Under the pieces are notes generated by a model, which saw only the letters and a program-made list of their open reading frames with translations, had not been told where the DNA came from and ran no database searches. 64,000 nucleotides of DNA from positions 620,001 through 684,000 of the forward strand of contig NZ_CP029758.2 in assembly GCF_004006395.2 (NCBI RefSeq), read 5' to 3'. Source of the stretch: Clostridium sp. AWRP (GTDB lineage: Bacteria > Bacillota > Clostridia > Clostridiales > Clostridiaceae). A program made the translations under genes and the position numbers. This document shows, in pieces, positions 39,139-48,109 of this stretch. Numbering within the stretch: position 1 is the stretch's first letter; every line of letters starts with the position of its first letter.

Positions 39139-39966
39139 ATGGATGTCATATATGTAGAGGATTTAGAAGTATATGCCTATCATGGTGTAAATCAAGCTGA
39201 AAAAGATATGGGGCAGAGGTTTCTTATATCACTGCAAATATTTTTAAATTTAAGTGAAGCAGGAAAAAGTGATGACCTGAGTAAAACTATTAATTACGCC
39301 AAATTATGCTGTGAAGTAGAGGAAGAATTTAAAAGAAAAAAATACAATCTTATTGAAAAGTCTGCAGAATCTCTAGCTAGTTTTATATTAAAAAAATATA
39401 CAGAAGTAGAAAGAGTGACAGTCAAAATAAAAAAACCATGGGCACCTATAGGAAAGCCATTAAAGTGGGTAGCGGTAGAAATAAATAGGTGCTGGCATAC
39501 AGCTTATATTTCAATTGGTTCTAATTTAGGTGATAAAGCAAAAAATATAAAAGATGCCATAGATATAATAGATTCTTCACCTTATAATAATGTAACAAAA
39601 ATATCTAAATTGTATGAAACTAAACCTGTGGGATATTTAGATCAGGATAATTTTTTAAATGGTGCTCTAGAGGTTAAAACCTTAATGGAGCCCGGAGATT
39701 TAATGGATTTTTTGTTAGAGGTAGAGAAAAAATTAAAAAGAGAGAGAATAATAAAATGGGGACCTAGAACTATAGACTTGGATGTAATATTATATGATGA
39801 TTTAGTTACATCAGAAGAAAAGATTATAATTCCCCATCCAAGAATGCATGAGAGATTATTCGTTTTAAAGCCATTATCAGATATTGCACCTTATGTTATT
39901 CATCCTGTTTTAAATGATAGAATTATAAATTTGACTCATGAATTAGAAAAAACACAAGAATTATAA
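39139..39966 (+). CDS. folBK: Fused dihydroneopterin aldolase - HPPK (FolB-FolK)
   Basis: Bifunctional folate enzyme, about 275 aa from ATG 39139 (TAGGGGA about 8 nt upstream; ATG 39130 less likely). Residues 1-115 are FolB (VEDLEVYAYHGVNQAEKDMGQRF, INYAKLC). Residues 120-275 are FolK, with AYISIGSNLGDK, LYETKPVGY and GPRTIDLDVILYDD. It makes 6-hydroxymethyl-dihydropterin and then pyrophosphorylates it, supplying FolP. No domain appears truncated. A terminator follows. Confidence 0.95.
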   Translation: MDVIYVEDLEVYAYHGVNQAEKDMGQRFLISLQIFLNLSEAGKSDDLSKTINYAKLCCEVEEEFKRKKYNLIEKSAESLASFILKKYTEVERVTVKIKKPWAPIGKPLKWVAVEINRCWHTAYISIGSNLGDKAKNIKDAIDIIDSSPYNNVTKISKLYETKPVGYLDQDNFLNGALEVKTLMEPGDLMDFLLEVEKKLKRERIIKWGPRTIDLDVILYDDLVTSEEKIIIPHPRMHERLFVLKPLSDIAPYVIHPVLNDRIINLTHELEKTQEL

Positions 39967-39985
39967 AGTTTTAAGTTAAAAATGA

Positions 39986-40034
39986 GGCTGTCGCATTAGC
40001 ATAAAAAATATGCTAACGCGGCAGCGTTTTTGTG
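39986..40034 (+). terminator. Terminator of the folate operon
   Basis: GGCTGTCGCATTAGCATA pairs with TATGCTAACGCGGCAGC around AAAA, then GTTTTTG. Strong stem. Confidence 0.82.
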
Positions 40035-40254
40035 TATGTCTCAAGGAGCAAAGTGAAGACTACGAAATCTTGCGAAGGTAGAATGATCTGGTACTGATTA
40101 ACATTCTAGAAGGCACATGAAATTTACATCTCTTTTGCAAGAGGTTTCCATTTCTCTAGAAGAATAGCTATGATTCATATAAGAATAAAGTAAAATCTTC
40201 AGCATCTGACGAGGTATAGCCTGATTTTCCCTTAATTGGGAATAAGTTAAAAGT
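40035..40254. other. Unassigned intergenic sequence
   Basis: Visibly less AT-rich than surrounding spacers. It contains short dyads (CTCTTTTGCAAGAGG) but no frame or RNA that I recognise. It may be debris linked to acquisition of the TetR-ABC island. Confidence 0.3.
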
Positions 40255-40293
40255 AAATCTTTCACTCTTCCGAGTGGGAGATTTATTTTTTAG
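40255..40293 (+). terminator. Second terminator upstream of the TetR gene
   Basis: AAATCTTTCACTC and GAGTGGGAGATTT form a 13-bp stem with two G-U pairs and a TTCC loop, followed by ATTTTTT. Confidence 0.72.
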
Positions 40294-40390
40294 GCAAAAA
40301 GGATGCCACACTAATTTTTTAGTGCAACAGCCACCCTGCTTGCCATTTAGCGTTGCAGAAACGTTTATAACGTTAATCCTCAGCCTTCTA

Positions 40391-40419
40391 TTGACAAAAT
40401 AAAAACATTCAATTAAAAT
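40391..40419 (+). promoter_or_regulatory. Promoter of the tetR-ABC operon
   Basis: TTGACA (40391-40396), 17-bp spacer, TAAAAT (40414-40419); about 50 bp before the TetR start. Confidence 0.65.
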
Positions 40420-40429
40420 AACATACGAT

Positions 40430-40447
40430 ATATAACTTAAGTTATAT
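40430..40447. promoter_or_regulatory. TetR operator candidate
   Basis: Perfect 18-bp palindrome ATATAACTTAAGTTATAT, 11 bp after the -10 box and 20 bp before the TetR start. It is ideally placed for autorepression. Confidence 0.65.
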
Positions 40448-40466
40448 TATGAAAGGAGGGAGTAGA

Positions 40467-41036
40467 ATGGCGCCGAAAACCAAAATATCCAAAGCTGATA
40501 TTATAACGGCTTCTCTTGCTATTGTTCGCGAAAGTGGAGTAGAAGCCTTGAACGCCAGATCTGTGGCACAAAAACTAAACTGTTCCACACAGCCGATTTT
40601 CAGCAACTATTCCACGATGGAAGATTTAAAAACGGATGTAATGCAATCGGCAAAGCAGATTTATCAGCAATTTATTGAAAGAGGCATGGAAGGTTCCGCC
40701 TATCCGCCGTACAAAGCAAGTGGTATCTACTATATTAAATTTGCCAGAGAGGAAAAAGAACTGTTCAAACTGCTTTTTATGCGTGATCGGTCTCAGGAAG
40801 AAATAAAAGAGGAACGAGAGGACATTTCTAAACTTTTACACCTCATTTCAGCTAATACCGGAATGAGTTTGGATGATGCATTTATGTTTCATATTGAAAT
40901 GTGGACCTATGCTCACGGAATTGCCACAATGATTGCTACATCCTACCTGGATTGGCAGTGGGATATGATCAGTATGATGTTGACCGACGCATACGAGGGC
41001 ATGAGAGAACGATATAAAAATAAGGAGGGCAAGTAA
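40467..41036 (+). CDS. TetR-family transcriptional repressor
   Basis: 189 aa from ATG 40467 (AAAGGAGGG upstream). N-terminal helix-turn-helix (about 8-55: ADIITASLAIVRESGVEALNARSVAQKLNCSTQPIFSNYSTMEDL) and a C-terminal ligand-binding domain with the WTYAHGIATMIA segment of the WHG type. It probably represses its own operon and the adjacent ABC exporter by binding the palindrome at 40430. Codon usage is noticeably richer in G/C than in neighbours, suggesting acquisition by transfer. One base separates it from the ATPase start. Confidence 0.9.
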   Translation: MAPKTKISKADIITASLAIVRESGVEALNARSVAQKLNCSTQPIFSNYSTMEDLKTDVMQSAKQIYQQFIERGMEGSAYPPYKASGIYYIKFAREEKELFKLLFMRDRSQEEIKEEREDISKLLHLISANTGMSLDDAFMFHIEMWTYAHGIATMIATSYLDWQWDMISMMLTDAYEGMRERYKNKEGK

Positions 41037-41765
41037 ATGGATGCGATTGTTATGAGTAACTTAACTAAAAAATATAAAGACATAACTGCTGTCAATGACC
41101 TAAGCTTATCAATTCAGACCGGAGAATTATTTTCACTTTTGGGTGTAAACGGAGCGGGTAAAACTACCACAATAAAAATGCTTTCATGTCTTACACGGCC
41201 TACAAGTGGCGATGCGGTATTGAATGGTAAAAGCATTACTAAAGATACGCAGGCAGTAAAGTCAATAATCTCTGTTTCACCACAAGAAACAGCTGTTGCA
41301 CCTAATTTGACCGTAAAAGAGAATCTAGGGCTTATGGCAGGGGCTCATGGTTTTTCCAACGAAAAAGCTAAAGCCAAAATAACAGAACTGATTGGTCAAT
41401 TTGGCTTACACGAAATTGCAAATAAGCAGGCAAAGAAACTTTCAGGCGGTTGGCAGCGTAAGCTTAGTATTGCAATGGCTTTGATTTCCGAACCGCAAAT
41501 TTTGTTTTTAGATGAGCCAACGTTGGGACTGGACGTTTTGGCACGAAGCGATTTATGGGATATCATTCGTTCCTTTAAAGGAAGAATTACAATAATCTTG
41601 ACAACGCACTATATGGAAGAAGCAGAATCACTTTCAGACCATATTGCCATTATGAAAAACGGTAAGCTCTTATTTGCAGGAACGGCCGATGAAATCAAAA
41701 TTAAAGCCGGAACGGATCGATTTGAAGATGCTTTCGTGAAACTTGTCAAGGAGGGAGTGCAATGA
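41037..41765 (+). CDS. ABC-2-type transporter ATPase
   Basis: 242-aa ATP-binding subunit of a drug-efflux-type ABC exporter. Walker A GVNGAGKTT near 37-45, signature LSGGWQRKLSIAMAL, Walker B ILFLDEPTLGLDVL and the switch histidine TTHYMEEAE. It partners the permease encoded immediately downstream (ATGA overlap). With TetR control, multidrug or antibiotic efflux is likely. Same G/C-rich codon use as tetR. Confidence 0.93.
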   Translation: MDAIVMSNLTKKYKDITAVNDLSLSIQTGELFSLLGVNGAGKTTTIKMLSCLTRPTSGDAVLNGKSITKDTQAVKSIISVSPQETAVAPNLTVKENLGLMAGAHGFSNEKAKAKITELIGQFGLHEIANKQAKKLSGGWQRKLSIAMALISEPQILFLDEPTLGLDVLARSDLWDIIRSFKGRITIILTTHYMEEAESLSDHIAIMKNGKLLFAGTADEIKIKAGTDRFEDAFVKLVKEGVQ

Positions 41766-42493
41766 GAATGCTTTCTTTTTTCACACGTACAGCAAAGGAA
41801 ATCCTGCGTGACCCTTTAAATGTGGCATTAGGTATAGGATTCCCGTTAGTCGTCCTTCTGTTGTTGTCTGAGATACAGGCAAATATCCCTATCAGCCTTT
41901 TCAAGATAGACAAGCTTGTACCGGGAATATCTGTATTCGGGTTATCCTTTATGACGTTGTTTTCTTCGATGTTGATAGCAAAAGACCGGTCAAGTGCTTT
42001 GATTCAAAGATTATACACTACACCATTAACCGCAAGTGATTATATCTTGGGATATGCGCTCCCCCTTATTCCGATTTCATTGGCGCAAAGCGTAATTTGC
42101 TACATTACGGCCATCTTTTTAGGATTGAAGATTACTATAAACATTGTTTATGCGATTCTCTTTTCCATACCGATTGCGTTATTCTTTATTACATTAGGAC
42201 TTCTGTTTGGAAGTATCTTTAATGACAAGCAGGTAGGTGGTATCTGCGGACCGATACTTACAAACTTAGCAGCATGGCTTTCAGGAACATGGTTTGATTT
42301 AGGACTTGTTGGAGGTCTATTTAAAAAAATAGCATATGCTTTACCGTTTGTGCATGCTGTTGAACTTGGACGAGCCGTTTTGGGGGGCAACTTTGAAGGA
42401 ATATTCCCACATATATGGTGGGTGTTTGGATATGCTGGTTTGACTGTAGTCATATCCATCCTTGTATTCACCCGAAAGATGAAAATTAATTGA
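41762..42493 (+). CDS. ABC-2-type transporter permease
   Basis: 243-aa membrane subunit with six predicted helices, opening FFTRTAKEILRDPLNVALGIGFPLVVLLLL. The conserved GKxx-type loop is replaced by SSALIQRLYTTPLTASDYILGY as in ABC-2 permeases. Its start overlaps the ATPase stop by 4 nt. Substrate unknown. Confidence 0.9.
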   Translation: MRMLSFFTRTAKEILRDPLNVALGIGFPLVVLLLLSEIQANIPISLFKIDKLVPGISVFGLSFMTLFSSMLIAKDRSSALIQRLYTTPLTASDYILGYALPLIPISLAQSVICYITAIFLGLKITINIVYAILFSIPIALFFITLGLLFGSIFNDKQVGGICGPILTNLAAWLSGTWFDLGLVGGLFKKIAYALPFVHAVELGRAVLGGNFEGIFPHIWWVFGYAGLTVVISILVFTRKMKIN

Positions 42494-42508
42494 GGTTAAT
42501 AAAGAGCT

Positions 42509-42694
42509 ATGAGAACAGAATGGTTATTGTGTCCTGCATGCAAAAATAAAACCTGCATTAGGGTACGAGGTGATACAATTATTGAAAACTTTCCTCTATT
42601 CTGGCCGAAGTGCAAGTAGGAAACGCTAATCAATGTACCCCAGCTAAATATGTCAGTTATCAAAGAGCCAGATGCTAAGACGCAGAGACAATAA
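42509..42694 (+). pseudogene. Cysteine-rich KTR protein gene, broken by nonsense codon
   Basis: Reads MRTEWLLCPACKNKTCIRVR...NFPLFWPKCK, then TAG at 42617-42619, then continues in the same frame ETLINVPQLNMSVIKEPDAK to TAA. Family members (known from Tn916-like elements, from memory) have a glutamine at the stop and a cysteine where this copy has Trp in FWPKC, so a zinc ligand is also lost. A hairpin AAAGAGCC (42662-42669) / GGCTCTTT (42719-42726) spans its end. Supports a mobile-element origin for the island. Confidence 0.72.
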
Positions 42695-42904
42695 CATGTA
42701 AGATTGCTTACAGTTACCGGCTCTTTAGTACCATAAAAGTGTAATTGTTAAACACATCATTAGTGATTTAACACGTGCACTTATTTTTTTATAATAAAGG
42801 GAAGTAATTGTTCTGGCGAGGCTCTTTTTGAATTTTTACATCCGTTATAAAAATCGTCAACCACCCCTTATTATAAACATTTAATTAAGCAGGTTGGAAC
42901 AAAG
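42695..42904. other. Unassigned spacer
   Basis: Between the KTR remnant and the IS110 remnant. Contains GTTAAACAC...GTGATTTAAC-type dyad; no gene recognised. Confidence 0.3.
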
Positions 42905-43228
42905 TAAACGGGAAAGATAAGCTATCAGATTTTGTAGAAGAATATTGGCATTTTGATAATACCAGAATATCCAGTAGTTAGAGCTATGGGCGGTGTTGGT
43001 GATGTATTAGCCCCAAAGCTAATAGCTGAAATAGGTGACGCACGATATTTCATAATAGTAAGGCACAATAGCCTATGCAGGAATAGATGCAGCACCAGAT
43101 GATCATGCAGTATATTGGTATATTCTAAAAAAGAAGCTGAGGGTAAACCAAAACGGGCAGCTAAAATAGTAGGCTTAAATAAATTTTTACGGATTTACTA
43201 TGCAAGAGTAATGGAATCTTACCAATAA
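42905..43228 (+). pseudogene. IS110-family transposase, 3' remnant with frameshifts
   Basis: One frame reads IPEYPVVRAMGGVGDVLAP then KLIAEIGDARYF, matching the conserved C-terminal (Transposase_20) region of IS110 transposases. The match then shifts frame to IAYAGIDAAPDDHAV and again to LNKFLRIYYARVMESYQ before TAA. The N-terminal DEDD domain is absent. A dead relic of about 0.3 kb, between the ABC island and the MoxR operon. Confidence 0.7.
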
Positions 43229-43237
43229 AAAAATGCA

Positions 43238-43265
43238 TTGACTTTTCTTAGCAGGTTTTTATACT
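43238..43265 (+). promoter_or_regulatory. Promoter of the MoxR-DUF5682-VWA-SWIM-DUF4132 operon
   Basis: TTGACT (43238-43243), 16-bp spacer, TATACT (43260-43265), about 88 bp before the MoxR start. It begins right after the IS110 remnant. An ATACGATATATAAC block (43303-43316), also present at 40423-40436, lies in the leader. Confidence 0.6.
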
Positions 43266-43352
43266 ATATTTTATTGTGTAGTTTTAAGTCACAGTAATAA
43301 ATATACGATATATAACCATAATATAAATTTAGTAAAGAATGGGAGTGGTTTC

Positions 43353-44468
43353 ATGGCAGAAAAGATATTAAAACCTCCAGTAGAGATTTTATATAAAGAA
43401 GAACTTGCAGCTTTAAAGAAAAAGGATGATGGAATAAAACCAGAAAATTGGATACTGTCACCAAAGGCTGTGAGAAAATTTATACTCGGAAGTTTAGAAC
43501 CTTTAACATATAGAAATAGAAAAATATACATAAATAAAAAGTTTTTTGGAAATGATTCTTTAGTTGAAAGATGTATTATAACCCTTGCAGGAAACAGGGG
43601 ACTTATGCTTGTTGGAGAACCAGGTACTGCAAAAACAATGTTATCTGAGTTATTATCTGCGGCGATATGCGGCTGCAGCACTAACACTGTTCAAGGTACG
43701 GCTGGAACTACTGAAGATATGATTAAGTATTCATGGAATTATGCAATGCTTTTAGCAAAAGGACCAACATCTGATGCTATAGTTAAAGCACCACTTTTTG
43801 TTGGAATGGAGAAGGGAATTATCACGAGATTTGAAGAGATAACAAGGTGTCCATCAGAAATTCAAGATAGTTTAATAAGTATATTAAGTGATAAAGTACT
43901 TAACATACCAGAACTTGGTGAAAGTGAAGGACTACTATTTGCAAAACCTGGATTTAATATAATAGGTACTGCAAATACACGTGATAAAGGTGTTAATGAA
44001 ATGAGTAGTGCTTTAAAAAGAAGATTTAATTTTGAAACCATATTTCCTATAAAAGATGTTTCACTAGAAGCAAAAATAATAGTAAATGAAGTTGAAAAAC
44101 TTAAAAATCAAAACAATATAAAAATGGAAGTGGATGAGGATGTTGCAGAACTTTTGGCCTCAACTTTTCATGAACTTCGAGAAGGAATATCTTCAAATGG
44201 CATAAGGATAGATAAGCCTTCTTCAGTTATGAGTACGGCAGAAGCCGTATCTGTTTATTACCAGACAATGATGACAGCTTATTACTATGGAGATTCGAAG
44301 ATTAACCTGAATTCTATGGCCCAAAATATAATGGGTGCTGCTTTAAAGGAAAGTAGAGATGATCTTGAGAAGATTAAAAGTTATTTTAATGTTGTAGTTA
44401 AATCAAAAGCTGCAGAAGGTGGGGAATTATGGAAAAGTTATTACGAAGCAAGGAAATGGATAAAATAA
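43353..44468 (+). CDS. MoxR-type AAA+ ATPase (YehL-like)
   Basis: 371-aa MoxR-family AAA+ protein. Walker A GEPGTAKT at 88-95, a Walker B-type segment GIITRFEEITRCPSEIQDSLI and the arginine-finger region NEMSSALKRRFNFE. MoxR ATPases typically remodel or load metal cofactors into partner complexes with VWA-domain proteins, and a VWA protein is encoded in this operon. Together with DUF5682, SWIM and DUF4132 genes downstream, it matches E. coli YehL by context. Substrate unknown. The next gene overlaps its end by 40 nt. Confidence 0.88.
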   Translation: MAEKILKPPVEILYKEELAALKKKDDGIKPENWILSPKAVRKFILGSLEPLTYRNRKIYINKKFFGNDSLVERCIITLAGNRGLMLVGEPGTAKTMLSELLSAAICGCSTNTVQGTAGTTEDMIKYSWNYAMLLAKGPTSDAIVKAPLFVGMEKGIITRFEEITRCPSEIQDSLISILSDKVLNIPELGESEGLLFAKPGFNIIGTANTRDKGVNEMSSALKRRFNFETIFPIKDVSLEAKIIVNEVEKLKNQNNIKMEVDEDVAELLASTFHELREGISSNGIRIDKPSSVMSTAEAVSVYYQTMMTAYYYGDSKINLNSMAQNIMGAALKESRDDLEKIKSYFNVVVKSKAAEGGELWKSYYEARKWIK

Positions 44469-46840
44469 ATAAACTATTTAATGCCGCCTTTGATTTAAGG
44501 TCAAACCTTGTATTTTTTCCGATAAGACATCATAGTCCAGCATGTTCCTATCATTTAAGAAATACAATTCAAGAATATTTACCGCAAATTATATTAATTG
44601 AAGGACCTGTAGATGGAAATAACATAGAGGAGTCACTGTCGCATGAAGATAGTAATCCTCCTTTTGCTATTTACTATTCTTATTCGGATTCAAAGGGACT
44701 TATAGATGATACAAGGGGAAAATATAGATGTTATTACCCGTTTTTAGATTATTCACCAGAACTTATTGGAATTAGAGAAGGCAAAAAGAAAAATATTGAA
44801 ACTAGGTTTATTGACTTATCTTATGCGGACATACTTATAAACAGTAAGAAAGGCAAGGGACTTTTAAAAAAAGAAGATAAGTTAAGTTACAATGATGATT
44901 ATTTTTTTGAAGAAAATGAATTTATAGAAGAACTGTGTAAAAGAGAAGGTTGCAGAAGTTTTAATGAATTTTGGGAAAAGCTATTTGAAATTCAGGGACT
45001 TTATATAAGTAAAGAAGATTTTGTCAAAAATATGCTTTCTTATTGTTATCTTTCAAGAATCTGCAGCGCAAAAGAAGATCTTATAAGTGAAGGCTGTATT
45101 GCCAGGGAAACTTTTATGGCATCTAAAATTCAAGAAGCATGCAGCGTGTATAACAAAGTTTTAGTAATCACCGGTGGATTTCATACATATGGAATAATAG
45201 ATTTATTGAATAAAAAGGTTGAATTTAGACTTAAGAAAATTGATGAAAAGGATAAAGGAGTATACGTTATGCCATACTCTATGGAAGCACTTGACCAGTT
45301 AAATGGATATTCAAGCGGAATGCCCTTTCCAAATTTTTATGAAGGTGTGTGGAAAAAATTAAATGAAAGTTATGAAACTGTATATAAGAACTGTGTACTT
45401 TCAAATATTATTCAAAATGGTAAAAAGGTTAGAAAAAATGATGGATGTCTTTCTACTTTTGATGAAATATGTGCGTTTGATATGGCTCAGGGACTTTCAA
45501 ATCTCAGGGGAAAGCGGCAGCCTGGAGTGTATGAACTCATAGACAGTATAACTTCATCTTTTATAAAAGGAGATTTAAATATATCTACAGAAGATCCACT
45601 TAAAGTTTTATATAAAGATTTAACTGGAAATAAAATTGGTAAGCTTTGCAGGAAGGCAGATGTGCCACCTCTTGTACATGATTTTAAAGACACTTGTGCT
45701 AAATACAAGCTCAAGATAAATACTACTATAAAGCAGGAAATTTCACTTGATATATTTTCATCAAAAAGACACAGAGAAATAAGTTGTTTAATGCATAGGA
45801 TGACATTTTTAAATACTAATTTTTCTAGGCTAATAAAAGGACCAAATATTTTTGAAAAGAGAAATGTAAATTTAATAAGAGAAACTTGGTACTATAAATG
45901 GAATACACAAGTTGATGCAGCTTTAATCGAAAATTCAGTTTATGGAGGAACCTTAGAAGAAGCATCTACGTCTCTTATAAAAAAGAATATGAATGAATGT
46001 GGTAAAAGTGCAGAAAATATTTCAAAATTACTAGTTTTATCATTTAACATGGGACTTGATGAAATTTTTAATTCTACAATAAATTCACTAAAAGATATTA
46101 TTGCGGAAGATAGCAGCATCTATTCATTAATAAATTGTCTTTATTATTTAAATTACATATACACAATGAGAGAACTATATTTCATGAATTCTATGAATGA
46201 AGTAAAAAATATAATTTTTTATGTGTACAGCAAAATATGCATATTAATTCCGAATATGGCTTCAGTTAATGAAGAAGAAGCTTTAAAGGGAGTTAATTCT
46301 TTGAAAGAAGTATTTAATATCGTAATGAAAAGAGAATTAGATTTAGATGACACACTTTTAAAGGAAGCACTATTTTCCCTTCTAAGATTTGATTCTGTAA
46401 ATGCAGGAATTGAAGGAGCAGCATCTGGAATACTATATGGATTAAATGAGCTTGAAGCAGAAGAAGCGGCAAAGTCTGTGGAAGGATATATATTTGGGAC
46501 TAAGGAAAAAGCACTAAAGGCACCATCTTTTTTAAATGGATTGTTTTCAACTGCAAGAGATTTAGTTTTTGTGGAAGGCTCTATTTTAAAGTCAATTGAT
46601 AAGTTTATAAATGAAGTTGAAGATGAAGATTTTATAAGAATTATACCACAGTTAAGGCTTGCATTTAGCTATTTTATACCTAGAGAAGTAGATGAAATAG
46701 GAGAAAAAGTAGCAAAAAATTATAAGGTGAGTAAAGTTCATTTTGATGAACTTAAAGTTATTTCACCTGAAATTTTAAAGCTTGGATCGGAAATTGATAA
46801 ATATGCAGCCAAAGAAATGGAACAAAGCGGAATAATATGA
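44429..46840 (+). CDS. DUF5682 family protein (YehM-like)
   Basis: 803 aa. The N-terminal 270 residues carry the DUF5682 hallmarks: FFPIRHHSPACSYHLRNTI, IILIEGPVDGN and VLVITGGFHTYGI. The conserved histidines and glutamate look like a catalytic site of the EreA/ChaN/TIKI-like kind; that link is my inference. The rest is helical with no recognised domain. The start at 44429 has a strong ribosome site (AAGGTGGGG) inside the MoxR gene; ATG 44456 is the alternative. The extensive overlap with MoxR suggests coupled translation and a stoichiometric complex. No function is established for the family. Confidence 0.85.
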   Translation: MEKLLRSKEMDKINKLFNAAFDLRSNLVFFPIRHHSPACSYHLRNTIQEYLPQIILIEGPVDGNNIEESLSHEDSNPPFAIYYSYSDSKGLIDDTRGKYRCYYPFLDYSPELIGIREGKKKNIETRFIDLSYADILINSKKGKGLLKKEDKLSYNDDYFFEENEFIEELCKREGCRSFNEFWEKLFEIQGLYISKEDFVKNMLSYCYLSRICSAKEDLISEGCIARETFMASKIQEACSVYNKVLVITGGFHTYGIIDLLNKKVEFRLKKIDEKDKGVYVMPYSMEALDQLNGYSSGMPFPNFYEGVWKKLNESYETVYKNCVLSNIIQNGKKVRKNDGCLSTFDEICAFDMAQGLSNLRGKRQPGVYELIDSITSSFIKGDLNISTEDPLKVLYKDLTGNKIGKLCRKADVPPLVHDFKDTCAKYKLKINTTIKQEISLDIFSSKRHREISCLMHRMTFLNTNFSRLIKGPNIFEKRNVNLIRETWYYKWNTQVDAALIENSVYGGTLEEASTSLIKKNMNECGKSAENISKLLVLSFNMGLDEIFNSTINSLKDIIAEDSSIYSLINCLYYLNYIYTMRELYFMNSMNEVKNIIFYVYSKICILIPNMASVNEEEALKGVNSLKEVFNIVMKRELDLDDTLLKEALFSLLRFDSVNAGIEGAASGILYGLNELEAEEAAKSVEGYIFGTKEKALKAPSFLNGLFSTARDLVFVEGSILKSIDKFINEVEDEDFIRIIPQLRLAFSYFIPREVDEIGEKVAKNYKVSKVHFDELKVISPEILKLGSEIDKYAAKEMEQSGII

Positions 46841-46894
46841 ATGCAGTTATTTTATTTTGGGCTTAAGTATGCATATAAAGAAAGGAAGATTAAC

Positions 46895-47383
46895 ATGGAG
46901 ATTAAAATTAGACAGGTATCTATAGATGATTTAAATTCGGTAGCAGAAGTGGAGAGCATTTGCTTTCCAAAATCAGAAGCAGCTACAAAAGAGTCTTTTA
47001 AGCAGCGTATAGAAACATTTTCGGAAAGCTTTTTTGTGGCAGAAGTAAATGATAGAATAGTTGGATTTATTAATGGATGCATTATAAATGAGACTGTTAT
47101 ATGCGATGAACTTTTTGAAGATTCTACACTTCATGTTCCTAGTGGACGCTATCAAACCATTTTTGGATTGGATGTTATACCAGAGTATCGTAATCAGGGA
47201 ATTGCATCAAATTTAATGAAGCATATGATAGAAACAGCAAGATCATCAGGTAGAAAAGGAGTTATTTTAACTTGTAAAGAAAGGCTTATTCATTATTACA
47301 TGAAGTTTGGCTACGAAAATAAAGGTGTATCCATGTCAGTACATGGTGGTGCTAAGTGGTATGATATGATTTTAGAATTTTAG
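46895..47383 (+). CDS. GNAT-family N-acetyltransferase
   Basis: 162 aa from ATG 46895 (AAAGGAAG upstream; an in-frame ATG at 46841 lacks one). GNAT fold with the acetyl-CoA-binding motif VIPEYRNQGIASNLMKHMI near 110 and a C-terminal HYYMKFGYENKGVS. Substrate unknown. Inserted in the yeh-like operon, 54 nt after the DUF5682 stop. It could be an operon cargo or an unrelated insertion. Confidence 0.87.
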   Translation: MEIKIRQVSIDDLNSVAEVESICFPKSEAATKESFKQRIETFSESFFVAEVNDRIVGFINGCIINETVICDELFEDSTLHVPSGRYQTIFGLDVIPEYRNQGIASNLMKHMIETARSSGRKGVILTCKERLIHYYMKFGYENKGVSMSVHGGAKWYDMILEF

Positions 47384-47405
47384 TTTTCACATAGAATAGT
47401 GTGCA

Positions 47406-47486
47406 ATGGAAATAAAGACATATAATGAAGAGGATTTAATGAAGCTGGATTTTAGTAAGGTTTTATATAATTGGGATTGCTGCTAA
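47406..47486 (+). pseudogene. 26-codon gene fragment
   Basis: Short frame MEIKTYNEEDLMKLDFSKVL ending NWDCC-stop, in the gap between the two GNAT genes. It looks like the N-terminus of a longer protein whose remainder is gone; not identified. Confidence 0.3.
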
Positions 47487-47510
47487 AAATAGCAACTTGG
47501 TGGTGATGAT

Positions 47511-48056
47511 ATGAACGAAATTGGAACACAAAAAATAGAAACTAATAGGCTAATATTAAGAAGATTTGCAATAGAAGATTACGCAAAAGTTTATAAAAAT
47601 TGGACTTCAGATAGTATGACTACACGTTATTTGAGTTGGAATACTCATGAAAATGAGGAAATAACAAAGAAATACATACAATCTAAATTAAGTATGTATG
47701 ATAAAGAATTTTTTTTCGATTGGATTGTGATTAGAAAAGAAGATGATGAGCCAATTGGAGAAATTAGTTGCGTAAAATTCTCAAAATGTCACAGACTTTG
47801 TGAGGTTGGTTACTGCTATGGTTTGAAATATTGGAATTTAGGTTATGCAACGGAAGCATTGAAAGCTTTTATTGAGTATATGCTTAACAAAGTTCAAGTT
47901 GATATTGTGATTGCTTGTCATACAGAAAGTAATGCAGTGTCTGGTTTTGTTATGGAAAAGGCAGGCATGAGAAAAGATGCAGCATTACCTAATTATTTTG
48001 TAAATAAAGAAACAGGAAAAAGAGAAGCACAAGTATTTTATTCAATAGAACGATAA
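47511..48056 (+). CDS. GNAT-family N-acetyltransferase (RimJ/RimL-like)
   Basis: 181-aa acetyltransferase of the Acetyltransf_3 type. IETNRLILRRFAIEDY at the start is the hallmark, followed by GEISCVKFSK, VGYCYGLKYWNLGYATEALKAFIEY (acetyl-CoA site) and NAVSGFVMEKAGM. Ribosome site TGGTGGTGA. Substrate unknown. Second GNAT within the yeh-like operon and not closely similar to the first. Confidence 0.87.
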   Translation: MNEIGTQKIETNRLILRRFAIEDYAKVYKNWTSDSMTTRYLSWNTHENEEITKKYIQSKLSMYDKEFFFDWIVIRKEDDEPIGEISCVKFSKCHRLCEVGYCYGLKYWNLGYATEALKAFIEYMLNKVQVDIVIACHTESNAVSGFVMEKAGMRKDAALPNYFVNKETGKREAQVFYSIER

Positions 48057-48109
48057 ATAGTTCAATTTGTAGAGATGAATAGATTAGGTCAAAAGTAAAG
48101 GGAGAAAAT

